Positions 19,034 through 27,118 of a stretch of 64,000 bases of DNA are shown here, piece after piece. The stretch spans positions 1,356,576-1,420,575 of the forward strand of contig NZ_CP048877.1 of assembly GCF_011207455.1 (NCBI RefSeq), read 5' to 3'. Below the pieces are notes generated by a model. The model had not been told where the DNA came from. It saw only the letters and a list, made by a program, of their open reading frames with translations, and did not search any database. This DNA comes from Thermosulfuriphilus ammonigenes (lineage in GTDB: Bacteria > Desulfobacterota > Thermodesulfobacteria > Thermodesulfobacteriales > ST65). Position 1 is the stretch's first letter; every line of letters starts with the position of its first letter. A program made the translations under genes and the position numbers.

Positions 19034-19555
19034 ATGGGTGGGAGGAAACAGGGACGAAAGTGGCGAGGCGATATTCCCCATAAGTTTGAGACGGTGGAGG
19101 ATCCTTATCTACCCAAGAAGGCACCGGCCGGAGAGGCTTTATGTCCTCGATGTCACGCGGTGTTTAGAGACAAACGTTGGTTCTTTGATGAAGATTTTTA
19201 TCAGGAGTTTAAGGAAAGCGATCTTGTTCCCAAGATTCTCTGCCCCGGATGCCGAAAGTCCCTGGACAGATATGCCATGGGCTACCTGACTCTTTCTGGC
19301 TCCTTCTTCCAAGAGCATAAAGATGAGATCATGAAGGTGGTTATGAACGAATACAAAAGGGCCAGGGAGAAAAACCCTCTCATGCAAATTATTAACCTCA
19401 CCGAAGACGAAGATAAGATGGTCATAGAGACTACCAGCGAACGGCTGGCCCAGCGTCTGGGACGGGCGGTTTACAAGGCCTACAAGGGAGATCTGGAATT
19501 TCGCTGGGCCCATCAGGACAAATTTGTCCGGGTCTACTGGCACCGAGATTCCTAA
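19034..19555 (+). CDS. BCAM0308/NMD3-like double zinc-site protein
   Basis: A 173-residue protein with two CxxC pairs, LCPRCHAVF near residue 38 and ILCPGCRKSL near 73, matching the BCAM0308 family pattern, which resembles the zinc-ribbon part of NMD3. The C-terminal half (INLTEDEDKMVIETTS and onward) looks like a small alpha/beta RNA-binding-type domain. The ATG at 19034 lies six bases after AGGAGG; a GTG at 19028 overlaps that ribosome site and is rejected. The family function is not established; ribosome or RNA association is only inferred from the NMD3 likeness. Confidence 0.7.
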   Translation: MGGRKQGRKWRGDIPHKFETVEDPYLPKKAPAGEALCPRCHAVFRDKRWFFDEDFYQEFKESDLVPKILCPGCRKSLDRYAMGYLTLSGSFFQEHKDEIMKVVMNEYKRAREKNPLMQIINLTEDEDKMVIETTSERLAQRLGRAVYKAYKGDLEFRWAHQDKFVRVYWHRDS

Positions 19556-19564
19556 GGAGGCTAT

Positions 19565-19960
19565 ATGTCTGACAAGAATAAACGCCGACCCCTTACCCCG
19601 GAAGAATTAGAAGAACTCAAAGAGAGGCTTTTGGAGCGTAAAAAAGCCCTCTGGCGCGAGGTAGTAGAGACTTTAGAGCGCGAAGGCAAAGAGGCCTATC
19701 AGGATCTTATCCAGACCGTAAAAGACGAACAGGATCTTGCTCTGGCTGATATTCAAGAAGAGACCCTGCTTTCTCTCCTTGAACCCAAAGTTCGGGAGCT
19801 TGAGGAGATCGAGCAGGCCCTTATCCGGATGGAACAGGGTGAATATGGTCGCTGTATTGACTGCGGTCGTTGGATTAGACCGGCCCGTTTAGAAATTATT
19901 CCCTGGGTAGCTCGCTGTCGTGACTGTAAGGAACGCTGGGAGAAACTTCAAGAAATTTGA
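19565..19960 (+). CDS. dksA: DksA/TraR-family zinc-finger protein
   Basis: DksA-type proteins enter the RNA polymerase secondary channel and, with ppGpp, adjust transcription of ribosomal and stress genes. The 131 residues fit: an N-terminal coiled coil rich in Glu and Lys, then a four-cysteine finger, CIDC at about residue 98 and CRDC at about 119. The coiled-coil tip carries Asp residues (VKDEQDLALADIQEE) as in DksA, although its exact match to the D-x-x-D-x-A tip is unclear. The AAGGAGG site before the ATG is strong. It overlaps the next Cys-rich frame. Confidence 0.85.
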   Translation: MSDKNKRRPLTPEELEELKERLLERKKALWREVVETLEREGKEAYQDLIQTVKDEQDLALADIQEETLLSLLEPKVRELEEIEQALIRMEQGEYGRCIDCGRWIRPARLEIIPWVARCRDCKERWEKLQEI

Positions 19961-20501
19961 GCCGCCTAGAGTTGACGCTTTTGGCCTCCCCAGCCCGGAT
20001 CCCCACTTGGCCTGTCAGTGGCCCCCGGTAATCAGAAGGGCTCAGGAGGTGGTTAAGGCCTCGGAAAAGGTAAGAGCTTTAGCCAGGGAGCTTAAGGAAA
20101 TCATCTCCCGGCTTGATCCCCTGATAGAGACCTATACCGCTAAAGTGTGCCCTACCTGTCAGGATGTCTGTTGCTCTCAGACCAATGCCTACCATGATTT
20201 TGCTGACTTAGTGCTTCTTCTGGCAGCAGGTCATAGACCTCCCCCCTACGAGCACCACCGTCGTCTCCTGGATCCTTGTCAGTTTATGGGGGCAAAAGGT
20301 TGTATTCTTCCTCGCTGGCAACGCCCCTATCGCTGTACCTGGTATTTCTGTAGCCCTCTTGTTGAGGCGATGGAAGCTCAACCGCCTAAGAGATACAGGC
20401 GTATTCTGGCCCAGATCAGTCACATGCAGACCATAAGAAGAGAGCTTTTGGAAACCCTTCAGGCTGTCCTGAAGAGGGGCCTTGATTCCCCTCTTTTTTA
20501 G
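19920..20501 (+). CDS. YkgJ-like cysteine-cluster protein
   Basis: Carries the spaced-cysteine pattern of YkgJ-type proteins, thought to bind zinc or an iron-sulfur cluster: CPTCQDVCC near residue 78, CQFMGAKGC near 119, and YRCTWYFC near 139. The rest is helical and basic. The start is uncertain: GTG at 19920 would overlap dksA by 41 bases, and TTG at 20007 or GTG at 20049 are alternatives; no ATG lies before the cysteine core. A terminator hairpin forms from its last codons. Confidence 0.75.
   Translation: MTVRNAGRNFKKFEPPRVDAFGLPSPDPHLACQWPPVIRRAQEVVKASEKVRALARELKEIISRLDPLIETYTAKVCPTCQDVCCSQTNAYHDFADLVLLLAAGHRPPPYEHHRRLLDPCQFMGAKGCILPRWQRPYRCTWYFCSPLVEAMEAQPPKRYRRILAQISHMQTIRRELLETLQAVLKRGLDSPLF
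20472..20499 (+). terminator. Intrinsic terminator embedded in the end of the YkgJ-like gene
   Basis: GAGGGG (20474-20479) pairs with CCCCTC (20488-20493) around an eight-base loop, followed by six T residues that run into the TAG stop at 20499-20501. The hairpin is therefore coding sequence. Confidence 0.75.
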
Positions 20502-20565
20502 TCGGAATTGGTCTATATCTTGGGGTTCTGGTCCCTTCCTCTCTCTAGATCTTGTCTTTTTGGAC

Positions 20566-20594
20566 TTGACAAATCTCCCCTCAACATGTAGAAA
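20566..20594 (+). promoter_or_regulatory. Candidate sigma-70 promoter for the response regulator
   Basis: A perfect TTGACA (20566-20571) is followed after 17 bases by TAGAAA (20589-20594), four of six consensus bases. It lies between the upstream terminator and the regulator ATG at 20630. Confidence 0.5.
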
Positions 20595-20629
20595 ACGGCA
20601 ACTCCTCTCTGGGGGAAGGAGAAATCCCA

Positions 20630-21025
20630 ATGAAAATCATGATTGTCGATGATGATGAGGCCGTAAGGGCCTTAATGGCAGAAATTATTGCTCTTTCTGG
20701 CCATGAGGTTATTTTGGCCGCCGATGGTCTGGAGGCCCTTCAGCTTTATCGCCTTCGAAAACCGGATGTCATCTTTATGGATCTGGAGATGCCTAGGCTC
20801 TCGGGCCCGGAGGCTATTCGGGCGATTAAGGCCTTTGATCAGCAGGCCAGAATTTTTATCATCACCGGGAATCGTTATCATCCTTTCCTGGCCCAGGCGG
20901 CCCGGGAATCACTGGTGGCGGGGACTATCTTTAAGCCCTTCTCCATGGTGGATATAACCCTCTGTCTGGGGAGAAACACCGCCTATTCCGAATTGGAGGA
21001 AAGATTGGGGGCCGTTTCCGCCTGA
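20630..21025 (+). CDS. Single-domain response regulator (CheY-like)
   Basis: A receiver domain with no output domain (131 residues). It has the acidic pair in IVDDDEA, phospho-acceptor Asp in FMDLEMP near residue 53, Thr in ITGN near 83 and Lys in FKPFS near 106. A GGAGAA site precedes the ATG. It has its own promoter candidate and stands alone, so it probably acts by protein contact in a phosphorelay or on motility/pili. It converges on, and overlaps by 43 bases, the small minus-strand zinc protein gene. Confidence 0.9.
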   Translation: MKIMIVDDDEAVRALMAEIIALSGHEVILAADGLEALQLYRLRKPDVIFMDLEMPRLSGPEAIRAIKAFDQQARIFIITGNRYHPFLAQAARESLVAGTIFKPFSMVDITLCLGRNTAYSELEERLGAVSA

Positions 21026-21255
21026 TGGCTATTGGCGTGCTTCGCGCAAACTAATCCCAGTTCACAACAACCCAGACGCCGAAAGTAGCTCTCTTCAGGA
21101 GAGCGGAGTTCCTTGCCGCAAACGGCACACCTTGGGGTTTTCCCCTGTTTTTTCTCATGGTGCCACAACGCAGCGCCCGTGGCCTTTTTGGCTTCTCGGG
21201 CCTGGCTGGCTCGATGACGAAAAAAACCCTCCACTAATCGAAAAAGACCTTTCAT
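20983..21255 (-). CDS. Small zinc-binding-type protein, function unknown
   Basis: A 90-residue basic protein. The first 40 residues form an amphipathic Arg/Lys helix, followed by a likely zinc site: CAVCGKEL near residue 43, RLGCCELG near 64 and VCAKHANSH near 70. The start lies six bases past the deacetylase stop, with AAAGG before the ATG, which suggests it is the last gene of the ftsE operon. Its 3' end overlaps the convergent regulator gene. The cysteine pattern and tight spacing argue that it is real. Confidence 0.6.
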   Translation of the reverse strand: MKGLFRLVEGFFRHRASQAREAKKATGAALWHHEKKQGKTPRCAVCGKELRSPEESYFRRLGCCELGLVCAKHANSHQAETAPNLSSNSE

Positions 21256-21260
21256 GCCTT

Positions 21261-22172
21261 TTAGTTTAACACTTGGCTTAGAGGGACCAAACGGGCTTTT
21301 TTCTTGAGCCGGGGAAGCTCTTTTTTGAGAACCTCCAGAGTTTCTTTGTGAGGATGACCGATAGCCACCGCCTTTCCCTCACTCCTGGCCAGAACAATCA
21401 GGCGTTTGAGTTCATGGCGGATGGCCTTTTTGTTCACCGTGTGGTCGAGAAAGACCCTTCGCTCTGCACTAGGAATACCCAGCTCCCGGGCCAGACGATA
21501 GCCCACCGTCTCGGCAGTGGTTCGGCTATCAAGGAAAATCAACCCTCGACGTTTAATCTCCAGAAGCAAAAGGCGCATCTTGACCGGATTGGCGGTGAAC
21601 CGCGATCCCATATGATTATTTACTCCCATTACACCGGGAACTCGGTTCAGATCCTCCTGGAGAATACGAGCTATTTCTTGGCCATCCATATAGACATAAA
21701 GGGCTCCAGGGCCTGGTGGGGTCCCGGAAGAGGACTCCATAGGCAGATGGAGGAGAATCTCATGCCCTTTGGCTTTAGCTAATCTGGCCAGCTCCTGGGT
21801 GTGAGGTCCGTAGGGAAGGAAGGAAAAGGTCAGGGGATAAGGCAGATCAATAAAGGCCTGGTCCAGGCCGTTATTGTAACCCATGTCATCAATAACAATG
21901 CTTATCTCCGGTAATTTTACCCGGATAGGTGGGGGCTTTTTAATTGGCCTCTCTGGAGGAGGGGGCTCCTCAAAAAGTGGCCGGCCAAGGGGCTTCTGGG
22001 GCTTTTCTACCGGGGGAGAAGAAGACTTCGGGGCCGGCGGTCTGGGCCGAGGAAATACGGCCAGCAAGGCCAGGACGGTAATTATCAGGAGGAGAATCCC
22101 TCCGGCCCAGGCTACCTCACGCCAGGGAGAGTGCCCCCGGCCCCTTTTGCTCCCCCTTCGTTTTTGGGCCAT
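21261..22172 (-). CDS. Divergent polysaccharide deacetylase (YibQ family), membrane-anchored
   Basis: Members of this family keep the carbohydrate-esterase-4 NodB barrel in divergent form and commonly sit beside EnvC and CtpA. The 303-residue protein has an Arg-rich start, one membrane helix at about 20-42, a Pro-rich periplasmic linker (43-85) and the catalytic-like domain with ISIVIDDMGYN (metal-binding Asp pair), LLHLPMES and GVNNHMGS (near residue 185), and FLDSRTT. The activity on peptidoglycan or other glycans is inferred. Stop and start lie 18 bases from ctpA. Confidence 0.88.
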   Translation of the reverse strand: MAQKRRGSKRGRGHSPWREVAWAGGILLLIITVLALLAVFPRPRPPAPKSSSPPVEKPQKPLGRPLFEEPPPPERPIKKPPPIRVKLPEISIVIDDMGYNNGLDQAFIDLPYPLTFSFLPYGPHTQELARLAKAKGHEILLHLPMESSSGTPPGPGALYVYMDGQEIARILQEDLNRVPGVMGVNNHMGSRFTANPVKMRLLLLEIKRRGLIFLDSRTTAETVGYRLARELGIPSAERRVFLDHTVNKKAIRHELKRLIVLARSEGKAVAIGHPHKETLEVLKKELPRLKKKARLVPLSQVLN

Positions 22173-22190
22173 GGACTTTACTGTTCTAGC

Positions 22191-23555
22191 CTATCTAGGT
22201 TGGATACCCGCTCCATCTATTCGCATTTTGGTAAAGATCTGCCAGCTCTTCAGAATCCTCAGAGCCTCTTCCAACTGATTGTCTCGCCGCAGATCGTTTG
22301 AGTCTTTTTTGGGGGATTTATTTGGGCTTTCGTGCTTTTCTTTTAGCGAGGGAACCGGACGCTTTTTGGATTTTTTCTCCGTCTCTGATGGGATATGCCT
22401 TTCTAAATCTTTCTCTCGAATAAGATGAAATTTCTTTTTCGGTGGTTCGCAGACTGCCCAAGGAACAATAATATCCGGAGTGATCCCCTTAGCTTGAATA
22501 GAGCGGCCGCTAGGGGTGTAATACCGAGCGGTGGTCAAACGAATAGCGCTACCATCTTCCAGGGGAATGATGGTCTGAACGGATCCCTTACCGAAGGTTT
22601 GGGTGCCGACAATGATGGCCCGATGGTGGTCCTGAAGGGCCCCGGCCACGATCTCCGAGGCGCTAGCACTTCCCTCGTTTACCAGAACTACTAAAGGATA
22701 GGGGTGAGGGTGCCGATTGGGAGTAGCCTCAAATTTCATGCTCTGATTTTTGAGGCGACCGTTGGTATAGACGATGAGACCTCTGTCCAGAAATTCATCG
22801 GCCACTTTGACTGCCTGATCCAGAAGGCCACCGGGATTGTTGCGCAGGTCAAGAACTAGGCCCTTAAGGGGTTTGTTTTCCTTTTCTAGCTTTTCCAGGG
22901 CCTTTCGGAGCTCCCGAGATGTCTTCTCCTGAAAGGTACTGATACGGATATAGCCGTAACCGGGCTCTAGGGTGCGGGAGCGAACACTGATAATGGGAAT
23001 AACATCCCGAACAATGGTGATGTCTTTGAGTTCCGTCCATCCTTCCCGGAGGATAGAGATGGTTACCTTGGTCCCCTTGGGGCCCCGAAGGAGCTTAACG
23101 GCCTCAAAGAGGCTCATGTTCTTGGTGGGTTTGCCATTGATTTTGATGATCTTATCTCCGGCCTTGATGCCGGCCCGATAGGCTGGAGTGCCCTCAATAG
23201 GAGAGACTACCGTAAGGATTCCGTCCTTTATGGTGATTTCGATCCCTATACCTGTAAAACTGCCCTTGGTCTCTATTTGGAGTTCTTTGTAGTCATCCGG
23301 GGTCATAAAGGAGGAATGGGGATCAAGACTTCCTAACATCCCCCTTATGGCCCCGTAAATAAGATCCTTGGGATTTACCTCCTCAACATAACTTTTCTGA
23401 ACGATATCCAAGACTTCAGAGAAAAGACGCAATTTCTGGTAAATCTCCTCAGAGGAAGCCGAAGCCCTAAGGGAGCCACTAAAACCCAAGGCACAAAACA
23501 GAATCAGGAGGACAGTTAAAACAAGTATGGATGGGGTAAACTTTCTTCCTTTCAT
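22191..23555 (-). CDS. ctpA: Carboxy-terminal processing serine protease CtpA (S41)
   Basis: Periplasmic S41 protease that degrades or trims envelope proteins, including peptidoglycan hydrolases. An N-terminal signal segment (to about residue 33) precedes the PDZ domain (about 85-170, GIGIEI and RAGIKAGDKI). The protease core has the NEGSASASEI serine and the TFGKGSVQT lysine of the Ser-Lys dyad. A Lys-rich low-complexity tail follows (about 375-425). It lies 30 bases downstream of envC in the same operon, which fits control of cell-wall hydrolases. Confidence 0.92.
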   Translation of the reverse strand: MKGRKFTPSILVLTVLLILFCALGFSGSLRASASSEEIYQKLRLFSEVLDIVQKSYVEEVNPKDLIYGAIRGMLGSLDPHSSFMTPDDYKELQIETKGSFTGIGIEITIKDGILTVVSPIEGTPAYRAGIKAGDKIIKINGKPTKNMSLFEAVKLLRGPKGTKVTISILREGWTELKDITIVRDVIPIISVRSRTLEPGYGYIRISTFQEKTSRELRKALEKLEKENKPLKGLVLDLRNNPGGLLDQAVKVADEFLDRGLIVYTNGRLKNQSMKFEATPNRHPHPYPLVVLVNEGSASASEIVAGALQDHHRAIIVGTQTFGKGSVQTIIPLEDGSAIRLTTARYYTPSGRSIQAKGITPDIIVPWAVCEPPKKKFHLIREKDLERHIPSETEKKSKKRPVPSLKEKHESPNKSPKKDSNDLRRDNQLEEALRILKSWQIFTKMRIDGAGIQPR

Positions 23556-23585
23556 CTCTCCTTCACCTTCTTGAAGATTTTCAGT

Positions 23586-24683
23586 CTATTGGAAAAACGT
23601 TTTATCTAACCACTCCAGGGGCAAAAGGGGAATAGCTCCTAGACGGAGCTCATAATAAACACCTTCTTTGCCTAAACCTCCAGCCCCCACCCGACCAATG
23701 AGTTCTCCCCTTTTTACCAGATCACCTACTTTTTTGTAATATGCCCCCCCTCCAGCGATTATGCTCCGCAGGCCCTTGGGATGCTCAATAATGATAACCT
23801 CCCCGAAGGCCTTTTTGACTCCCAAGTAAATCACTTCACCCCCAGCCGGAGCATATATTGGATCTCCAATGGTTGCTTCAAAGAAAATTCCGGGCCCCTC
23901 TTCATACTTTACAGGATGTGACCCCCTTACCGGTGGCCAGAGGGGATAGGCCGGAAAGTCTTCTTTTTTTATCGGTTTGGAGGGAGGAAAGGGTTGATCC
24001 TCTAAAGACTTTATCTGTCGGATGATCCGGGCCAGGTCTTTCTGGGCCAGGAGGATCTCCTGTAGGAGGTCTTTATAAAGCTCCTTCTTTTCTCTTATAG
24101 CCTCAAGAAGGGCCATTTTGGCCTCCCGCAAGGATTCTAAATGGACCAACTCCTGCCTGAGATCTCTGGTAAGGACTTCTAGATCCGATTTTTCCTTGAG
24201 GAGTTGTCTTTCGTTGTCTCTTAAGGCCAACAGGCGATTCTGATAGCGCTGGGCTAGACGGCGATCGGCCAAAAGGGCCATTTCAAAGAGCCGTTCCCGG
24301 GCCAAAAGGACGCCGATGTCTTCACTGCTCAGAAGCAGGTTAAGAAAGCCCACTGGGCCCAGGCGGTAGTATGTTTTAAGGCGGAGTTTGAGTCTCTTTT
24401 TAAGGCCTGTTAGTTCGCTCTCCAGTTTTTTTTGCCGGTCTTGGCATTCTTTTATGGCCTCTTCTTTTTCGGCAATTTTTTGCTTAAGGTTCTGGATCTG
24501 AGCCCATTTTTCTTCGATGGCCTGGGAGTAGCGGTAAAGTTCTTCCTTAAGATCTTTTTCTTTACGGGTGAGTTCCTCTAAGGCCTGTTGCCGACTTTGA
24601 ATCTGACGGTCAAGATCGGTAAGGCCCTGGGCCTGGGCCGCTCCCACCAGAAGAGCTAATATCATTACAACTAAAGCTATCAT
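23586..24683 (-). CDS. envC: EnvC-like murein hydrolase activator with degenerate LytM domain
   Basis: EnvC-type proteins are recruited by FtsEX and switch on cell-separation amidases. A signal peptide (AQAQG cleavage, near residue 20) is followed by long coiled coil (about 22-230) and a C-terminal LytM-like domain (about 260-360). The metal ligands of true LytM peptidases are missing: the final HxH site reads YYELRL, so it should be catalytically dead, as in EnvC. The ATG overlaps the ftsX stop (ATGA at 24680). Confidence 0.9.
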   Translation of the reverse strand: MIALVVMILALLVGAAQAQGLTDLDRQIQSRQQALEELTRKEKDLKEELYRYSQAIEEKWAQIQNLKQKIAEKEEAIKECQDRQKKLESELTGLKKRLKLRLKTYYRLGPVGFLNLLLSSEDIGVLLARERLFEMALLADRRLAQRYQNRLLALRDNERQLLKEKSDLEVLTRDLRQELVHLESLREAKMALLEAIREKKELYKDLLQEILLAQKDLARIIRQIKSLEDQPFPPSKPIKKEDFPAYPLWPPVRGSHPVKYEEGPGIFFEATIGDPIYAPAGGEVIYLGVKKAFGEVIIIEHPKGLRSIIAGGGAYYKKVGDLVKRGELIGRVGAGGLGKEGVYYELRLGAIPLLPLEWLDKTFFQ

Positions 24684-25564
24684 TCTTTAAGGAACTGCCT
24701 TAAGGGGAGAAAACTGGCCAGAAGAGAGACCAAGATCACTCCTCCAACTATTCCCGCTAACCAGGGCCAGGGTAGATACTGGAGTCTAAAAGGGTGACCA
24801 AAGATGTTCGAGGGCATGCTCTCTTGGAGCCGGATAAATATCAGATAGACCGTCGCCAGGGCCAAAAGTGAGGCCAAAAGGGCCTGAAAGAAGGCCTCTA
24901 GAAGAAATGGACCGCGGAGAAGCCCTCTGCTGGCTCCCAGAAGACGAAGAATTTCAAGCTCCTGGGCCCGAGAGTGGATGTTGATCCGGATGACGTTGGC
25001 CACCACCACCGAGACCGTAAGGAGAAGAATAGTGGCTACCAGGAGCAGGGCTGTCCGGATAAGGTCGCTGAATCCCTGGAGGCGGGCCAACCAATCTCCG
25101 GCATAGCGAACTTCATCTACCTGGGGATATCCCGAGAGAGTTTTGGCCATTTGAGGGAGTTTGTCCTGGAGGTCAAAGGGTTTCCAGAAGTAGATCTCTA
25201 AAGAAGGGGGCAGGAAGTCAGGAACCAGACCGCTCATAAGCTCTGGATTCTGGGAAAAAGCCTGTTTGAGACGCTCAAAGGCCTCCTCGGGAGAGATATA
25301 TCTTACCGAGGCCACCTCCGGCCAGGAAAGAATCTCTTCGGCCAGATGTTCAACCTCTTGTTGGGAGAGCCCTTCTTTTAAAAAAACAGTGAGGGAGAGC
25401 TCCTGCCCCAGGATTTCCGTAGTTTGTCGCAAATTGTGATAAAAGAAGAGTCCCAGGGTAAAGATGGTTATCTGGAGAAAGATAACCCCGGTAGCCGCAA
25501 TCTGGGCCAGAGGGCGCCTTTTGAAAGAAGAGAAGGCCTTTCCAATGATTAGGCTTACTCCCAT
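24680..25564 (-). CDS. ftsX: Cell division permease FtsX
   Basis: Membrane half of FtsEX, which couples ATP use in the cytosol to cell-wall hydrolase activation outside. The first membrane segment spans about residues 20-42; an extracellular domain follows (about 45-165), then three helices at about 168-195, 220-243 and 262-285. Size (294) is normal. Its ATG overlaps the ftsE stop (TAATG), and its end overlaps envC, giving the standard ftsE-ftsX-envC order. Confidence 0.94.
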   Translation of the reverse strand: MGVSLIIGKAFSSFKRRPLAQIAATGVIFLQITIFTLGLFFYHNLRQTTEILGQELSLTVFLKEGLSQQEVEHLAEEILSWPEVASVRYISPEEAFERLKQAFSQNPELMSGLVPDFLPPSLEIYFWKPFDLQDKLPQMAKTLSGYPQVDEVRYAGDWLARLQGFSDLIRTALLLVATILLLTVSVVVANVIRINIHSRAQELEILRLLGASRGLLRGPFLLEAFFQALLASLLALATVYLIFIRLQESMPSNIFGHPFRLQYLPWPWLAGIVGGVILVSLLASFLPLRQFLKE

Positions 25565-26235
25565 TAGTTAATAAGCCTCCCGGAGTCAAGAACCAGGACT
25601 CGCCGATGTCGCTCGATGAAAAGGCTCTGGTTGTGAGTGGCCAGGATGATACTTGTGCCTCGGGCGTTAAGTTCTTCAAAAAGTTCTATAATTTCTTCGG
25701 CCAAGCGGGGATCCAGGTTACCCGTAGGCTCATCTGCAAGTAGAAGGGCTGGTCGATTAACGATGGCCCGGGCTATGGCTACCCGTTGTCTCTCCCCTCC
25801 TGATAGCTGAGGAGGATATTTGTTTTCTTTGCCTTTAAGACCAACGGCTTCAAGGGTTGCCAGGGCACGATGACGTCCCTCTCTCAGGGAAAGTCCCTGG
25901 ACTTCCAGGGCCAGGGCTACATTTTCTAAGGCCGTTCGGTCAACCAAGAGCTTGAAGTCTTGGAAGATAATCCCGATCCGCCTTCTCAGGCCGGGAACAT
26001 GGCGAGGTTTGAGGCGGGAAAGAGGTCGGCCTTCTACATATACCTCTCCTTGAGAGGGAAGTTCTGATCGGAGAATGAGATTGAGCAGGGTTGTTTTGCC
26101 TGCCCCACTGGGGCCGGTGATAAAGACAAACTCTCCCCGTTCAACGGAAAAGGATACCCTATCCAGGGCCGTGATATCCGGTGGATATAGCTTGGTTACC
26201 TCTTCAAAGCGGACAATAGGAGAATTAGAGACCAT
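25564..26235 (-). CDS. ftsE: Cell division ATP-binding protein FtsE
   Basis: ABC ATPase of FtsEX. Walker A is GPSGAGKTT (Lys near residue 45), the signature is [14 protein letters not shown], Walker B is [11 protein letters not shown] and the switch His is in LATHNQS. The 223 residues are standard. It is first in the operon with ftsX, envC, ctpA and the deacetylase and transcribes away from the pilin leader. Confidence 0.96.
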   Translation of the reverse strand: MVSNSPIVRFEEVTKLYPPDITALDRVSFSVERGEFVFITGPSGAGKTTLLNLILRSELPSQGEVYVEGRPLSRLKPRHVPGLRRRIGIIFQDFKLLVDRTALENVALALEVQGLSLREGRHRALATLEAVGLKGKENKYPPQLSGGERQRVAIARAIVNRPALLLADEPTGNLDPRLAEEIIELFEELNARGTSIILATHNQSLFIERHRRVLVLDSGRLIN

Positions 26236-26363
26236 AAGATGCTTAAATATAGCAGATTTTCCTCTCCGGCAAACTTTAAAGAGTCCTCTTTCCTGGCGGG
26301 TCCGAGAAAACAGCCAGATTTGGGTGTCTCTATTTTCCCTTGATTGACCTTTTTTGTTTCCCG

Positions 26364-26382
26364 GGTGCCGTTTTTTGGCACC
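26364..26382. repeat. Hairpin GGTGCC/GGCACC upstream of both ftsE and the pilins
   Basis: Perfect six-base arms around a seven-base T-rich loop, followed by a G-run/C-run pair to 26404. It could be a terminator remnant or a leader structure of ftsE. Confidence 0.45.
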
Positions 26383-26463
26383 AGGGGGCCTTTCCTTTTT
26401 GCCCCAAGGCAGAAAGTCGCCCCATTTTTCCTTAAATAAGGCCTGAGCCCTTCCTGTTCTTAC

Positions 26464-26481
26464 TTGGCATTAAGGTTGCTT
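26464..26481 (+). promoter_or_regulatory. Sigma-54 (RpoN) promoter for the pilin genes
   Basis: TTGGCAT, five bases, TTGCTT: GG at 26466-26467 and GC at 26478-26479, ten bases apart as sigma-54 requires. pilA genes in several Proteobacteria are driven by sigma-54 and PilR, which supports the assignment. It predicts a start near 26490 and a leader of about 210 bases. Confidence 0.7.
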
Positions 26482-26645
26482 CTTACAGCCAGACAAAGAG
26501 ACCTTAAAGGAGAAATATCAAGATGACGAGCAGAGGAAAAGAAAGCAAACAAGAAAGAAAGAGATGGGAGGTGGGAGAGGGATACAACCAGAAACGTAGC
26601 CCTCCCTAGGCATTGCCAAAGGGGGCTTTGACATCTCGGGGGAGC

Positions 26646-26663
26646 TTTCTTTGCGGAAAGAAA
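26646..26663 (+). repeat. Hairpin just before the pilin ribosome-binding site
   Basis: TTTCTTT and AAAGAAA arms around a GCGG loop, about 25 bases before AAGGAGG. It may shield or stabilise the pilin mRNA 5' region; no known riboswitch pattern is visible. Confidence 0.45.
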
Positions 26664-26700
26664 ACTTAAAAAAACAAAAATATTTAAGGAGGTTTGAGGT

Positions 26701-27042
26701 ATGAATAACAAGGGTTTTACTCTCATCGAACTTTTGATCGTGGTGGCTATCATCGGTATCCTTGCTGCCGTAGCTGTTCCTCAGTTCACCAAATATAAGA
26801 AGAATGCTGCTGCCTCAGCGGCCGCTGGCGCCCTGACTACCTGTATGAGTGAGCTGGCCGCTGACTATGCCGACCAGGGGACCACCAGCTGGACTTGCAA
26901 TCTCCCTGACAACCAGACCTGCTCTTTGAGCTTGGATGCCAGCACGGGGAATATCTCCACCTCTGGCTGCTCTCCGACCATCAAGGGTATCAGCCTTACC
27001 TGCACCATTACCAACAACCAGGTCAGTTGTACGGCCAGCTAA
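26701..27042 (+). CDS. pilA: Type IV pilin, probable major subunit (PilA-like)
   Basis: Classic type IV pilin with a short leader MNNKG cut before Phe6, Glu at mature position 5 and the hydrophobic helix LIELLIVVAIIGILAA. The body is only about 80 residues, with six cysteines at 48, 66, 74, 90, 101 and 110, which could make three disulfides. Few aromatic residues are present, so it does not look like the Geobacter-type conductive pilin. Ribosome site AAGGAGG is strong, and a sigma-54 promoter plus a terminator on either side suggest it is made in bulk. Prepilin peptidase and assembly genes are not in the window. Confidence 0.95.
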   Translation: MNNKGFTLIELLIVVAIIGILAAVAVPQFTKYKKNAAASAAAGALTTCMSELAADYADQGTTSWTCNLPDNQTCSLSLDASTGNISTSGCSPTIKGISLTCTITNNQVSCTAS

Positions 27043-27054
27043 TGTTGGGGATCC

Positions 27055-27083
27055 GAGAGGGGGGCTTTGCCCCCCTCTCTTAT
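27055..27083 (+). terminator. Terminator between the two pilin genes
   Basis: Eleven-base stem GAGAGGGGGGC/GCCCCCCTCTC with a three-base loop (27055-27079), followed by TTATTTC. The T run is interrupted, so partial read-through into the second pilin gene is plausible. Confidence 0.75.
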
Positions 27084-27118
27084 TTCTGAAGATTTATAAA
27101 CTTTCCTCCGAGTGGCTC

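Larger units (their letters stand above)
26236..26700. other. 465-base intergenic region between ftsE and the first pilin gene
   Basis: No convincing gene. It holds a sigma-54 promoter (26464-26481), hairpins at 26364-26382 and 26646-26663, a second weaker repeat CAAAG-GGGG-CTTTG near 26615-26630, and a roughly 210-base untranslated leader. The promoter for ftsE should also be here, but I see no clear one. Confidence 0.6.

Noticed and set aside
20566-21255. Regulator and small zinc gene as a toxin-antitoxin pair
   Set aside because: They converge and overlap only at their 3' ends, and neither has toxin or antitoxin features.
26374-26392. Second sigma-54 site at TTGGCACCAGGG
   Set aside because: The -24 element is good, but no GC element follows at the required ten-base spacing.
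26482-26700. c-di-GMP (GEMM) riboswitch in the pilin leader
   Set aside because: I looked for the conserved GEMM core with its GNRA-type loop and paired flanks and did not find it.
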